Below are positions 18,732 through 29,937 of a stretch of DNA of 64,000 nt, piece by piece. Source of the DNA: Lingula anatina (lineage: Eukaryota > Brachiopoda > Lingulata > Lingulida > Lingulidae); contig NW_019775742.1 in the NCBI RefSeq assembly GCF_001039355.2, positions 5,238 through 69,237 on the forward strand. The letters are read 5' to 3'. Every line of letters starts with the position of its first letter. The first letter of the stretch is position 1. The translations under genes and the position numbers were made by a program. The notes under the pieces are model-generated. The model worked only from the letters and a program-made list of their open reading frames with translations, ran no database searches and had not been told where the DNA came from.

Positions 18732-19047
18732 TCAGTAGTCTGACCCATGCTTTTGGTACCATCGAATCGGCTGCTGCAAACCTTGTGGTTTCCAGCCCAG
18801 TAAATGGAGGTTTGACGACTCGAAGACGTTGTGGGAGTCGTTATACGGACGGTCCTTCCTGATTTCAATATTGAGCGGTTTTCCCCAGAGTCCATGCATG
18901 GTTATGGCCATTACGGAGTGTTTGTTGCTCACAACGATGTTGTAGATATTGCCGATCGTCCCCTTGTGTACATGTAGGAAAAGATCAAACTCGGGTGGAG
19001 GATGTTTCGTTCGTTTCGCCCGTCGCCGTAAATTGGACAAACTTTGT
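18732..19047 (-). pseudogene. NDP-sugar 4,6-dehydratase (TGDS/RmlB/RHM-like) C-terminal fragment
   Basis: Read on the minus strand, one frame gives DDKVCPIYGDGRNERNILHP, typical of the ...YGDGxNxRDWL... segment of extended-SDR sugar dehydratases. A frameshift follows, and the adjacent frame continues EFDLFLHVHKGTIGNIYNI, then KDRPYNDSHNV, LHLLGWKPQ and PIRWYQKHGSDY before a stop. These match, in order, the family's HKG-x-x-G-x-(I/V)-YNI, DRPxNDxRY and LGWxP...WY motifs. The usual YNIGG glycines and the DRPxND-x-RY arginine/tyrosine are altered. The catalytic TGxxGxxG and YxxxK regions are absent. A TTTTTCACAG acceptor-like sequence precedes it. Most likely a relic, since the frame is broken. 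Confidence 0.7.
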
Positions 19048-19548
19048 CGTCTGTGAAAAATGGAAACAAATTGGTTTCTCAAATTTCTCCTTTACCTGCG
19101 AACACCATTCAAACCGACGTTATGGCACTGGATTGTAGCCCATACACTTGTGGTCGTATTTGCCGCTTTTCGTGATAAAATTTTGCTCAGGAATGAAGAC
19201 AACCAAATAAAAATATCTGGACGCGTTAAGCAGAATGTGCCTTGGCCTTTCCGAAGTCCAGTGTCTTAAAATTTACCGGTCTGAATTTAGAATCACTGGT
19301 CCAAATAAAAATTTCAATCAGACTGGACATTTATCTCTATTGCAAATTAATACTAGTAGTCGGATCTTTCCGGAAGAATTTCCCTCATGTAATGCACTCA
19401 AAATATTAATTAAAAACTTGCAGAAAAACGTATTTTTAAAGAAATATCTACAGGCCATGTCAGACCACTATATTTATACTACTGGCCACACATTTATAAA
19501 TATATATGAATGTACATAAAAACACATTTGGACTTACTAATATGCAAA

Positions 19549-19554
19549 TTTATT
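19549..19554 (-). terminator. polyadenylation signal for the EGF/EMI gene
   Basis: AATAAA on the minus strand (TTTATT on plus), about 400 bp after the stop at 19957-19959. The ORF-like stretch 19555-19797 is then 3' UTR. Confidence 0.6.
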
Positions 19555-19956
19555 GAAAAGAAAGTAATCCTTGTAGTCAAATGTATCCAGTATTTTCCAC
19601 TTAGGAAAATAAGTTGCTGGTTCCGACATAGAGCTTGTCCAAAAAGATGCTAAACCAAACATCCAACGGTTGGGCGTTGGGGCGGGGGACAGAAGTCCCA
19701 GAAGACGGCTTTCATCTGCCCTGCTGATATAACCAGTGTGAAATACCACAAACAAAGTCCTAATAAACGGTCCATTGTTCATTTTCATTCTGTTCATATC
19801 AATATCTGATTAAACTCCTGCTTAAAACAAAGTTACACTTCACTTGAATAAAAATTTTGCTGACTCAAAAACATTTGCTGATTATAATCTATATGAGGAG
19901 AGGGGCCTGTATCTACGCTCCACTCTGTGTTCTATAAGCCTCGCTCTGTAGGACAT

Positions 19957-22900
19957 TCAGCACTGGATTTTGTAGCCCACTCTGTGGAACGTCCTGTGAA
20001 CATGCTTTTGAACAGTTCTGAAAGGAAACAAATATTCCATCTTTATATTTACAAATTCAGTATTTTTCACATATTTCCAAAAAATATCTAGGAGTTTTCA
20101 TCTTTGATAATACTTCCACAACAATTCAGCCTGTCAGAGTTACGAAGTTACAGATGCTGTAGTAGTGATCAGTTTGTGCTTAGTGCTTATCAAACTCCTG
20201 TATGCCCTCAGAAATTAATTTTAGACATAAGAAAAAAAGATAGGAATAAAAATTCAACTATTTCACACCACCCATTCTACAAAGATATGCGTATCCTTTA
20301 CAAAATTCAAAGGCTAGATTTGCTGGCTATAGCACTCATCTAGTGGGGATTGCTTACCGATATCTGGTGCAAGTTCTCCAGTTGAACCTGCCGCAGGGTA
20401 TGGTGTAGGCCTCCTTCACTGGCACCCTGATTGCTCTGCTCTCCATCTTCAGGTAAGTCACTGTGGCACAGGATCTACAATTGATTCAGAGGTAATATAA
20501 TTATGCTATTACAGAAAAAAAATGAAATCTTTGGGCCATACCATCAGAAAAGATGGAATAGTAAAATGGGTGTGCAGTGGGAAATTTGAAGGAAGAGGCA
20601 GAGGAAGACAAAGAACATATTACACTGAGAGCCTTAATGCAACAAATTAAACAATTGCACAGTAACGAGCTCATTCAACTGACTGAAAACAGAGTAAACT
20701 GGAGGACCATGATTGTTGATAACTGCACCAGGCCTTGATGATTATGATGATGATGATAATGATGTTATCACAAAATCTGGCAGAGTTGATCCTATTTTAA
20801 TATATGGTATACCTAATTTGTTGCTATAAATCCCTAAGATCAACAAAAACTCACACCTTAAAAAATACCACTCCCAAGTCCTTTGAGAGGTTAGTTGAGC
20901 AAGAAACCTGTAAATATCTTGAGAGTGTGTAACTCATCTCTGCAGCCTTTCATGAAAATTAGCATATAGACTTTACCTAAAATATAACCTGCCTTCTTTT
21001 TCTGTACAAAGCTTATGATAAAGATCCTTGATTTGCATGTATATCTATGGACCAAACATAAAAGATCATTTCAAAATTAAAATGTGGCCAGCACCTTCAT
21101 CTTAGTCAATTGCCCTATCTCTAAAGTTTCCTATTAAACTGCATTCCTTTCCCACAGAAAGCTTATAATATATATTCTTCATTTTTATTAAATTAGCCTT
21201 TTTGGTTGTACAATCCAAGGCATCTTCACAACAAATTCTGAAAAAAATTGTTTCATAAATTCCTACCTGTGTTCACATCTGAACCCGCGTGTGCCTTGTG
21301 GACAGTCGCACCTGTTGCCATAGTGACAAGTGCCGCCATGGAGACAAGGTGGTCTACAGACACTTGCAGTGCCTGGAAGTAAATACAAGATATTAACATA
21401 TTTGGTGGATTGGACTGTTAAAATGTTTTTCTAATAGCAATAACAGACCAAGTGTAATACCTGGAAAGAAAAATCATTTACAAGTAAAAATGAAAATAAA
21501 ATTGCCTTAACTTGACTACGATTGGAATATGGAATTTTACTTTTATTTATATCTGCTTCAATAATATTTTGTCTCTCGAAGAAAATGGGAGGGCCTAAAA
21601 TGTGATGCTGTGCCAATATTTGAAAAAAAAACTTACTCTTCTCACACCACCGTCCACTGTGTCCAATGGTACACTGACACCTATTGTAGCCAACACACTG
21701 ACCACCATTTTGGCAGGAAGGAATGCATACAGGGGGTGCTATAAGACAAGACAGGATGAAGAAAGTATAAGTGAAACTTTCTAAATGATTCTTATTAACC
21801 TTGGCTAAATGGCAACATGCTCAATTTCAAATACGTACATAAAGTGCACTTTAGAAATTTTATAATTTGCTAAATTAATATTCTTCATTTTCCAGGATAT
21901 CAGTAAAAAAATGGCCAATTTAAATCTTATGTCATCTGATGGGAGTTTCTTTCATATCACTTAGACATGAACTAGTCCACATTTATCTATCTTGTTAGAA
22001 CACATTCTATAACTGACCATCCTGGCATCTTGGTCCACTGTAGCCTTCCTTACAGATGCAGACATTCACCTGGGAACATATCCCATCATTCTCACAGGGT
22101 GGTGTGCACTGAACTGAAATACGATAAAAAAATAATGTATTAATTCCTGAATTATGGTAACGAAGGATAAGTATTATGTAGAAAATGTGTTTTATTGGGT
22201 TATATTTATAAAATTAAAATAATATCAAATTGGTCTCCTTTTTGGGCAATTCAAAACAGGGTTCAATGTAATCTTAAATCTGGAATTTCATTTGTTTTCA
22301 GGTCTTAACATGTTCTTCATAATCATTATTATAAATCAAATCATGATGGTGTGCTTTAATCACTTTTTGATGAAATGACTCCATCAGAGGACATCAGCAA
22401 TGATCTGCCAGGAATACTACAGGCCTGTAGCAAGCAATTGCAAAAGGGGGGTTCTTTTTCTGAAAAAAATGGACCTTTTAACATGTTACCTTCTTGTACC
22501 TAGATAAAATTTTACTCAGAAGAGGCCTTTTCCCAGCAGAAAGGGGGGGGGGGGGGGGTCTTTCAACTTCCACCCACCCCTCCCCTGGCTAGGGGCCTGA
22601 TATTACTGGCACTTCACAGACAAGAGAGACAACTCTTCTTCTAGTACCTGTCTGACACCTTTCCCCAGTGTAATCAGAGTGGCACTGACAGGTGTCTGGG
22701 GCAATACACTGCCCTCCATTTTGGCACACTGGATTACAAATGGCTGAAAAAAAAACAAACAAACATTTAAAAACTTGCATTTTAATGCAAATTTAAAATA
22801 AAAAAATCTGTATGGTTAATATTTTAAATAAATGTGCTTTCATGCAAAATCAAAAACAAATAAATAACCTCTTTAACATTTTTCTAAAATGATTGACTGT

Positions 22901-25378
22901 TATTTTGCCACTGGATAGAACACTGGATACAACATGTCTAACAATTATAAGTTTAAAGACAGCTTGACAAAGACAAACAACAGCATGTGCCACAAAGGCA
23001 ATATTTTGCTTAATCACTTTCTTGTTGATGGAATATTTTCTATTTTTCTTCATGATAGGCATGTCTGAAAACTGACCAGTAAGACATCCGGGCCCAGTCC
23101 ACCCTGGTGGACATATACACTGGTTCCACCTGAGACAGGTGCCACCATGGGCACAGGGAGGGTTACACATGGGGGAGCAGCCAGGGCCAGGGTACCCTGC
23201 AGGACACAGGCACCTGTTGGGAGCCACACACTGGCCGTAATTTAAACATGGCGGGCTGCAGACAGCTGAAAATAAAACAACCAAGATGAAAAAGTTTGCA
23301 TTAAACTTCTGTCTTTTGATACTACTTTAACAATAATTTCAAAACTTTTTGTTGAATCAAACTGAAAGACACAAATTAAAAGTTACTGATTAATACTGAG
23401 TATATAATAATCACATCGCAGTGTTTGTGAATTTTTTTCTTTGCAGAAGAATTTGTTTCAATTTTTTTCCATTTAGGGAGCATTCAGATACATTGCACTA
23501 GTTGGGTCAGTTCAACTCTGCTGGGGCTCTCGTTAAGTGCAATCGGTTTTACTGAATGGTCCGCCTCCTTAAGCAGCTATGGGGTAATTAACTTTCAGGT
23601 TATTTCAGCTCACTCCCCCCCAACTGCTCAAGGTGACATGTCAGACAATTAAGCTGATTCCACTGATTGCAGTTAGCAAGAATCCCCGCAGAGTTGGACC
23701 AACCAACTAGTACAATGTGTCTATCTGAATAGGGTTTAAGTCTCTAAAATATCAATCTGTAAAATAAATACTAAGTAAATCATAAGTGCAGTGGTAACCC
23801 TCACAAAAATCATTTCCACACTTTGAAATATTAATCATTCCATTTTAACTCAACATAATCATAGGCAAAATAATTAACTGTATTCGCAAGCTCATACACA
23901 GTACACCTGACACAAACTAACCTTGACACTTCCTAAAGTTGTCGGCTACAGTGTAACCTTGGAGACATGTGCATCTGTAGCTCCCTCTTGTGTTGACACA
24001 CAGCTGCTCGCAACCGCCATTTACATCCAGACACTCGTTAATATCTGAAACATTTTAAATATGTGTTCTTTATTACTGTAAAATCACCCTGGTGTTTCAC
24101 AGCACTTGTGGAAAGTAACCTTTCAGTTGCATCACCTGCTTTCTGTCACCATTTTTAGTACTTTTACAAAAATATTAATATCATTTTCACTCCTGTCAGC
24201 ATTCAGTGTATGCAAGAACATGCTGTTGCCAAGATAAGGGTCACCAACAAAATAAAAATAAAAATAATAATAAATAAATAAATAAATAAATAAATAAATA
24301 CTGGGAAGATGTAGCACCAATTTTAAAAGACAATTTGAATAAAATATCAAACATAAAAATGTACCTCGCATGTACCTTGGAAACAAACAAACAAACAAAC
24401 AAACAAAAAGCAAGACTGAATAATAAACCCTTAATGAGCTGAAATACTGCTTATAACACTGTTAATCCTTCTCTTCTACTTCACCTGTGCAGGTGTGTCC
24501 ATCTGTGCTGAGTGTGTAGCCAGGGTAACAGGAGCAAGACACCTGGTTGTCCAGTGTCATCCTACACACCTGGTCACAGCCACCGTTCTTGACAGCACAG
24601 CTTGAGATACCTGAGGGATAGAGATCTGATGTAAAAAATTCTATACAATATGAAAAGAAAAGATGACATTATGCTTTAGTGTTTAATTGCTGTTTAAGTT
24701 GATCTAACTCTCACGTTTACTGATACTATTAGTTTCAGATTGCAAAAAATGAAATTCATGTCATAAATCATCTCCAAGCAGTTGTAAACAGCACATTACA
24801 AAAGATAACACCATACTTTATATTTTAGTAAAATATATTTCAAAAGTCTGAAAACAATTTATTGTAAAAACTATATATAATTTTTCATAATATCCAGCTG
24901 TTATTTTATGAAATAAGTTCATATAGAAAGTAATACAGCATTTCAAAAAGCAGGGCCCTGTATCTCGAAAGCATCGCGTATTGCCTATCGCTATTTCGAA
25001 TAGAGGCTACAATGTAGTATATGGGACGAGTATGGGCGAGTTATGGAATCAAGACGCTTGCGCACGTGCGCAACATAGCAAAGCTTTCGAGATACGTGGC
25101 CCAGGTCTGTTTGAAACAATAGAAAGTAATCAATACCAATCATTTGAATTGCTTTTTATCCAAAAACCTTCACATCTTTCAAATTCAATCCCAGATCTTA
25201 AAGTACATTAAAACATGCTTCCGATTTTATATGATGACTGTGCAGTTCATCTTACCAATACATGTCTTTAGATCATCAGCAAGAGTTTTCCCACCCTGGC
25301 AACTACATTTCATACTTCCTGGCAGATTGATGCAGATGTCTTCACAGCCACCATTTTGGATCTTGCATTCATCCAAAT
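19957..25378 (-). CDS. multi-EGF protein with C-terminal EMI-like domain, ten exons seen
   Basis: Exons from 5' to 3': 25256-25378, 24485-24610, 23922-24044, 23077-23265, 22648-22743, 22018-22113, 21637-21738, 21267-21372, 20358-20474 and 19957-20017. All are GT-AG and phase-compatible. The first three encode calcium-binding-type EGF modules (LDECKIQNGGCEDICI; SCAVKNGGCDQVC; INECLDVNGGCEQLC). The next five encode six compact EGFs of the CxPxCxNGGxC...CxCxxGYxGxxC type, with two in the 23077-23265 exon. The last two exons give SCATVTYLKMESRAIRVPVK...PCGRFNWRTCTRYRTVQ...HRVGYKIQC and a stop, resembling an EMI domain (CGxxxWxxCTxYRT). This predicts a secreted or cell-surface adhesion protein. 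No signal-peptide exon was found, so the 5' end is missing or lies beyond the first zinc-finger gene. A decayed EGF-like stretch (GTFSCPPGFTYMLHDK, about 25495-25545) lies upstream. Confidence 0.88.
20519..20765 (+). mobile_element. LINE 3' end relic
   Basis: The translation contains LGHTIRKDGIVKWVCSGKFE followed by GRGRGRQRTYYTESLNA and an NRVNWRTMI-like block. This matches the conserved C-terminal GxRxRGRQR...W...NRxxWRxM region of many non-LTR retrotransposon polymerases. It ends in a TGATGATGATGATAATGATG microsatellite tail. Stops and truncation show it is dead. It lies in an EGF-gene intron. Confidence 0.75.
22430..22599. mobile_element. MITE-like element, CAGGCC termini (copy 2)
   Basis: Starts CAGGCCTGTAGCAAGCAATT and ends CTGGCTAGGGGCCTG, with internal blocks (GGTTCTTTTTCTGAAAAA, CCTTTTCCCAGCA, long G run) in the same order as 2358-2538. 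It sits in an intron of the EGF gene. Confidence 0.75.
23480..23735. mobile_element. MITE-like element, ACTAGTTGG termini, related to the CATTCCCA family
   Basis: The ends CATTCAGATACATTGCACTA and TAGTACAATGTGTCTATCTG are imperfect inverted repeats. The interior holds GGGGTAATTAACTT and AGACAATTAAGCT; GGTAATTAACTA also occurs in the 51108-51331 element, and AGACAATTAAGCT in 25655-25840. Confidence 0.6.
24260..24300. repeat. (TAAA)n microsatellite
   Basis: About eight AAAT/TAAA units after an (AAAAT)-rich lead-in. A (AAAC)n tract follows near 24381-24406. Confidence 0.9.
24953..25104. mobile_element. MITE-like element, GGGCCCTGTATCTCGAAAGC termini (copy 2)
   Basis: The left end CTGTATCTCGAAAGCATCGC and right end GCAAAGCTTTCGAGATACGT are inverted repeats. 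Related to 5443-5580 by the AAAGCATCGCG-type terminus. Confidence 0.65.
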
Positions 25379-25654
25379 CTGCAATAGACAATAAATCATG
25401 ATGAAATACAGACTTTGGGGAACATGTTTATTTTTGCATATAAAGAATTAAAAAGGAAAAAAAACATTTTAATAATTTGTGTGATAACTACTGACTTATC
25501 ATGCAGCATGTAAGTGAAGCCTGGAGGACATGAAAATGTTCCGACTGACCCCTAAACCACGTGGTTTCATGGAACCCTATACTAGTACATCCAAACATCA
25601 TCATTTCTAAGCAGTGAGCACACTTCTTTGTAGTTTGTCATAACACTAAAGAAC

Positions 25655-25840
25655 CATTGATTCCCATAACCCAATTGTATTAGCTGAATCGATCTAACTC
25701 CTCAGGAATTTTTGCTAAATTGCACTCAGCTCTGGGTTAAGTCAGGAAAACTTTGTGGTCCATGATGTTGTTCATGTTGCTTTGCGAGGGGGCATGCCAG
25801 ACAATTAAGCTAATGACATTGACTGTGGTTATGGGAACGC
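25655..25840. mobile_element. MITE-like element, TTCCCATAACCCA termini
   Basis: The left TTCCCATAACCCAATT and right TGTGGTTATGGGAAC form an inverted terminal repeat. It contains CAGACAATTAAGCTAAT as in 23480-23735. Confidence 0.6.
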
Positions 25841-25859
25841 AGTCTATCAGTAACAAGGA

Positions 25860-26060
25860 TCATTTCTGTTAAGGATTTTTATGAAGAAACATGCAGGAAA
25901 CAAATCACTACAAGTTTAAGAAGGACATGGGGAACTTGTCTCGTGTCTCTGCTGGTGCAGTTATGGGAACCCTGTCTCACAGTAATAATTACGGATCATT
26001 TCTGTTAAGGATTTTTATGAAGAAATGGCAGGGAAAACATCACTACAAGTTTAAAAAGGA
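25860..26060. repeat. short direct duplication
   Basis: GGATCATTTCTGTTAAGGAT followed by TTTTATGAAGAAA occurs at about 25857 and about 25994. ACAAGTTTAAGAAGGACATG (about 25910) and ACAAGTTTAAAAAGGACATG (about 26044) are also shared, a period of about 136 bp. Confidence 0.75.
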
Positions 26061-26569
26061 CATGGGGAATTGTCTCTCTATCATCAGCATGTCTCTGTTG
26101 GTGCTGGAAGTGGGAAGGTGTCCTCTGAAACTCTGGTTTGACAAACCAATCTAAACTTGCATCCAGCTTTGCCATCACAGAACTATTCTGCTTATAATGG
26201 GCAAGTAATTATTGTATGCAAACACAATTAATAATCTTATCATGAACAATTTTCACTAAAGCTTCCTATATAGAAAATAACACATTTAGTTTTATTTACA
26301 GAATAATATCATCTACATAGCATCATACTGAACTTTCACATCCAACGAAATATTTTGAACCATAATTTTAACATAAATGAAAGTTGAAGAAAAACAAGCA
26401 ACATGCCATAACAAAAATGCGTAAGAAAAATAACTGTGACGTACAAACTGTTCCAGTAGTGTATGCATTGAATGGGGTGGACCACACCTTCAGCTTTTTC
26501 AGTTTTCATCAGGACTTTCAAATTTCTTTTTAGTGCAAGTCTTTTCATGTAGTTCAGATAGTCTCTGTT

Positions 26570-26840
26570 CATTTATCCCTGAGTGGTATAATAATTTCTC
26601 CAGTGTGAATCATTTCATTTTTATTTTTATTTTTTGCATTCCAACTAAGGAGTTAGATATGACCAAAATACTAGCATTTTTTTAGAATTTAATAACACGT
26701 ACTGTCATCAGTCTGCTACAATTCTGCATCATCATGTATTTTTTGCTATAGTGATGACATTAAAATGGTCTTTCTCCAGTGTTTAAGGCATTCATGAATT
26801 ACAAGGCGCTCCATGGTTGAAAATTGCTAAATGTTTCTGT
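26570..26840 (-). pseudogene. zinc-finger relic downstream of the first cluster member
   Basis: Fragments such as TTCTCCAGTGTGAATCATTTC (about 26597) and AATGGTCTTTCTCCAGTGT (about 26763) are inverse complements of the HTGE(R/K)PF inter-finger linker. They lie in no common frame and are separated by decayed sequence. They look like remains of extra fingers, beyond the stop of the 26869-28512 gene. Confidence 0.6.
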
Positions 26841-26868
26841 TCTGCCGAGATATCATTCTTATTTTCTA

Positions 26869-28512
26869 TCACCCTGATATATTTGCACTTGCCTCATTAC
26901 ATGTTTCAAAATTCAACTTCTCTCCAGTGTGAGTCTTTTCATGTGCAAGACAGTGCTTTTTCTGTGTATAATATTTTTCACAGTATTGACATTTAAAGGG
27001 TCTTTCCTCAGTATGAACCCTTTCATGCATAACACAATCCCTTTTATCTGAAAATTTCTTGCCACAATACAAGCATATGAATCGTTTAATCCCACTGTGG
27101 ATTCTTCGTTCATGATTCGTACAATTTTCCTTCCTTACAAATGTTTTGCCACAGTGACAACATTTGAATGGTCTTTCTCCAGTGTGAAACCGTTCATGAA
27201 CATCACGGTACAATCGAGTAGGGAACTGCTGATCGCAGTAGTGGCACGGGAAGGGTTTTACCCCAGTGTGTTGAGTCCTTTCATGTAATAAACAAGTTGA
27301 CCTTTGCGTAAATGTTTTATCACAATATTTACATTGAAAAGGTCGCTCTCCAGTGTGGGTTCTTTCATGTTCTACACACCGCGATTTGCTGTCGCATTCT
27401 TTGCCACAGTACTGGCATTTATGCACTGCTTTACCATGATGGCATTTTTCGTGCCTCTTAAAGTCCTTTTTGCTATGAAAAGCTTCACTACAAAGAGGAC
27501 ATTTATACAATTTTATAGTATGAATCTTTTCATGTCTCACACAGTCAGACTTTCTGGTGAAACTTTTGTCGCAATGCTGACATCTGAAGGTTTTTTGGCC
27601 TGTGTGAATCCTCTCATGTGAAACGGCTTGGTTCTTTTTTGCGAATGTTTTATTGCAATGTTGACATGGATAGGGTCTAAGTCCAGAATGTGTTTTTTCA
27701 TGCTCTTCCCAATTTAGTCTCTTTGCAAAAGCTTTATCACAGAATTTACATGAGAATGGTTTATCTGTATGTGTCTGTTCATGTCTGATGCATAATGTTT
27801 TTCTGGAATAGCTTTTAGTACAATGTCGGCATTTGAACTGATTACTCCCAATTTGACTTTTATAAAAACGACCTGAATAAACACTCCTTCTTTTGCACCT
27901 TTTATCATCTTGTTTGTGTTTGATGGAATTCTGTTTAGTCCTGCCTTCCACAGTTTGAAATATTCCTTTTTCAGCGGAGGAATTACTTTCAACATACCCA
28001 ATGTCAACATGTTCAAGTTTAATCAACATTTCACCGTTGCCAGGTTGCTTGGATAGTCTGTCATTTTCTTCATCTTTGTCCGATTCAGTATCAGCCTCTT
28101 TGTGATGGTCTGGTTCTGTCAGATCATATTTTTGCCAAAATTCTGATTGTGTTCTGTTAAGAATTTTGATTATTTTATTTTTCAAGTCAATGTACTCCTT
28201 CTTAACCTTGACCAGCTTTTTCAGCAAATTCAGGCATGTATCACAACATCTACTGGATTTTGATTGCTGACCCTGTGCTGATTTTTTAAGTTCTATGATC
28301 TCATGTCTTAGTGCAGGATAAGCTGAAAGATCCTCATGCTTGACCTCTGGCCCTGATCCACAAATTACACATTTTAATTCTAGATCATGTGCCATATTAT
28401 TATCAGGCAAAGGAACAATTGCAAGTTGAACGGCTGGGAGCGTGGGCCCAGTACCTAATGCACCGTCAGTTCCCGCAGTATTCAAACTTTCACTTTCACT
28501 TGGCACAGACAT
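26869..28512 (-). CDS. C2H2 zinc-finger protein with ZAD-like N-terminus, 11 fingers (cluster member 1)
   Basis: Probable nuclear sequence-specific DNA-binding regulator, 547 residues, single exon; ATG in TT-ATGTCTGT context. Cys48-x2-Cys51 and Cys90-x2-Cys93, followed by a basic amphipathic helix (KKLVKVKKEYIDLKNK), form the ZAD-like module (about 48-118). An acidic linker holds IKLE (164-167) followed by DIGY. Eleven fingers run from about 226 to 535, several joined by HTGERPF-type linkers. Unlike most paralogues it lacks the MYMPG tail, and zinc-finger relics lie beyond its stop, so the C-terminus is probably shortened. Its 5' two thirds is repeated at 29938-31216 (assembly artefact). Targets unknown. 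Confidence 0.92.
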   Translation of the reverse strand: MSVPSESESLNTAGTDGALGTGPTLPAVQLAIVPLPDNNMAHDLELKCVICGSGPEVKHEDLSAYPALRHEIIELKKSAQGQQSKSSRCCDTCLNLLKKLVKVKKEYIDLKNKIIKILNRTQSEFWQKYDLTEPDHHKEADTESDKDEENDRLSKQPGNGEMLIKLEHVDIGYVESNSSAEKGIFQTVEGRTKQNSIKHKQDDKRCKRRSVYSGRFYKSQIGSNQFKCRHCTKSYSRKTLCIRHEQTHTDKPFSCKFCDKAFAKRLNWEEHEKTHSGLRPYPCQHCNKTFAKKNQAVSHERIHTGQKTFRCQHCDKSFTRKSDCVRHEKIHTIKLYKCPLCSEAFHSKKDFKRHEKCHHGKAVHKCQYCGKECDSKSRCVEHERTHTGERPFQCKYCDKTFTQRSTCLLHERTQHTGVKPFPCHYCDQQFPTRLYRDVHERFHTGERPFKCCHCGKTFVRKENCTNHERRIHSGIKRFICLYCGKKFSDKRDCVMHERVHTEERPFKCQYCEKYYTQKKHCLAHEKTHTGEKLNFETCNEASANISG

Positions 28513-28771
28513 AATAACAGACCCTGTATAAAATCTAGAGCTGAGAACGGTGGAACTGCTGAGGCCGAGTTTTCAACTTCACTTGCAGGTAGTCGCAAGT
28601 TCTTGAAACAGCGTCCGAACCGGTGGACACAGAAGCTAGTGGAAAGAGCGCCCACTTTCTGCGCTTAGTCCTTTCCTAGCTGGTAAACGTACACCGACAT
28701 CTGTCTATTGATAAGTGAATTTTAAAAATCTGTGATGGAAAAAATTACTTCTAATGAAATACACGTATAAA

Positions 28772-28793
28772 GGAAAATGAGAGTAAACCGATA
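28772..28793 (-). promoter_or_regulatory. cluster promoter element, member 1
   Basis: GGAAAATGAGAG then CCGATA (plus-strand notation), about 275 bp upstream of the ATG. The CCGATA box starts 16 bases after the start of the GGAAAAT box, as in the paralogues. Confidence 0.55.
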
Positions 28794-29936
28794 GTACTTG
28801 CCTACAAGAGAAGTCTTGCTTTATTTTCGTTAATACGGCAAATCGATTTGGTAAAAAATATATAGACTACATAAATCTATGCAAACAGGAAATGATTCTG
28901 CGTAAGTGGATACTACTGGTGTGTGTAAGGACTTGGTATATTCAAAAGCTTGTCTTGGAAGGCATGAAGCAATAAGAGCAGTGCAGTTGTGGTTGGTTGG
29001 TTGGCAAAATATTTGTCGATTACCTTTATGTGCAAATACCTTTTTATTTACATTCTATAATAAAATGAAAAAAAAATACGTTGTGCACTTGAACATTTTA
29101 ATTAATTATTGTCATTTTCTTATTTGTTCATTTACTAGTTCTTTACAGTAGGCAATGAACTCATTTCATTTTAGCAGCATTGGGGATGATGAGAGGTTAA
29201 TTTGAAAATAATAATAATAATAATAATAAATAACCACAAACCATGGTTTGCCCATTTAATTTTTTTATATTTATCTCACATTATCTAGACAGAAATATAG
29301 ACAAATAATACTTCTCAGTCTGTTTTCATGATACAGTACAGTACCATATGCACTTTTTTTGTTTTGTTTCACTTCTACCTTCTAATCAGGTTACACATTA
29401 TAAATAAAAGAATTACTTAATAGAAATATAGGTGATTCTATTGCGTTATTATTGAACCAATAAAAAGGAAGAAAATTTCTATTCAAATTTGTAATAATAA
29501 TAATAATAATAAATAACCTCATCATGCATAATATCAAATTAAGCAACATATGGTATGGGACGTTTGAGACTGGCCTGTTTTAATGCATCTTTTCATTGTT
29601 CACAAAAAGTATCATATGTCACTACAGTGTAAAATACATATGTGTGTATAAAATATCAACAAATCTTGTCTGATTAAAGTTCATTATATCTTTCCATTTT
29701 CTTCTTATGCTACTAGTTTTCTTTTATAAGAATGGATGGAATGAAGTATCTGTTATCTACAGTTAAATCCTGTCTTATTTTTGAGTGCCTACATTGAAGA
29801 GAATGTTTACATTCCAAAAGTTTTTGTAAAACCATTCATTTTGTACATGAAATTTTTCATTAAAGTCCTTCACGAGTAAGCCATAGTGAAAAATATAAAA
29901 TTTTCTGAGGTCCTATATAATTGGGAGGGTGGGGGG

Positions 29937-29937
29937 N
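29937..29937. other. assembly join (single N)
   Basis: N between a poly-G contig end (GGTGGGGGG) and sequence that restarts inside a zinc-finger ORF. Confidence 0.88.

Noticed and set aside
19555-19797. Minus-strand frame downstream of the EGF/EMI stop
   Set aside because: It lies between the stop at 19957 and the AATAAA at 19549, so 3' UTR is the simpler reading.
24266-24410. CRISPR-like regular repeats
   Set aside because: Simple (TAAA)n and (AAAC)n microsatellites without spacers; the DNA is eukaryotic.
27097-27621. Plus-strand open frames across the zinc-finger genes
   Set aside because: They are mirror frames of the finger repeats (the HTGEKPF codons leave the complementary strand open) and show only repetitive translations.
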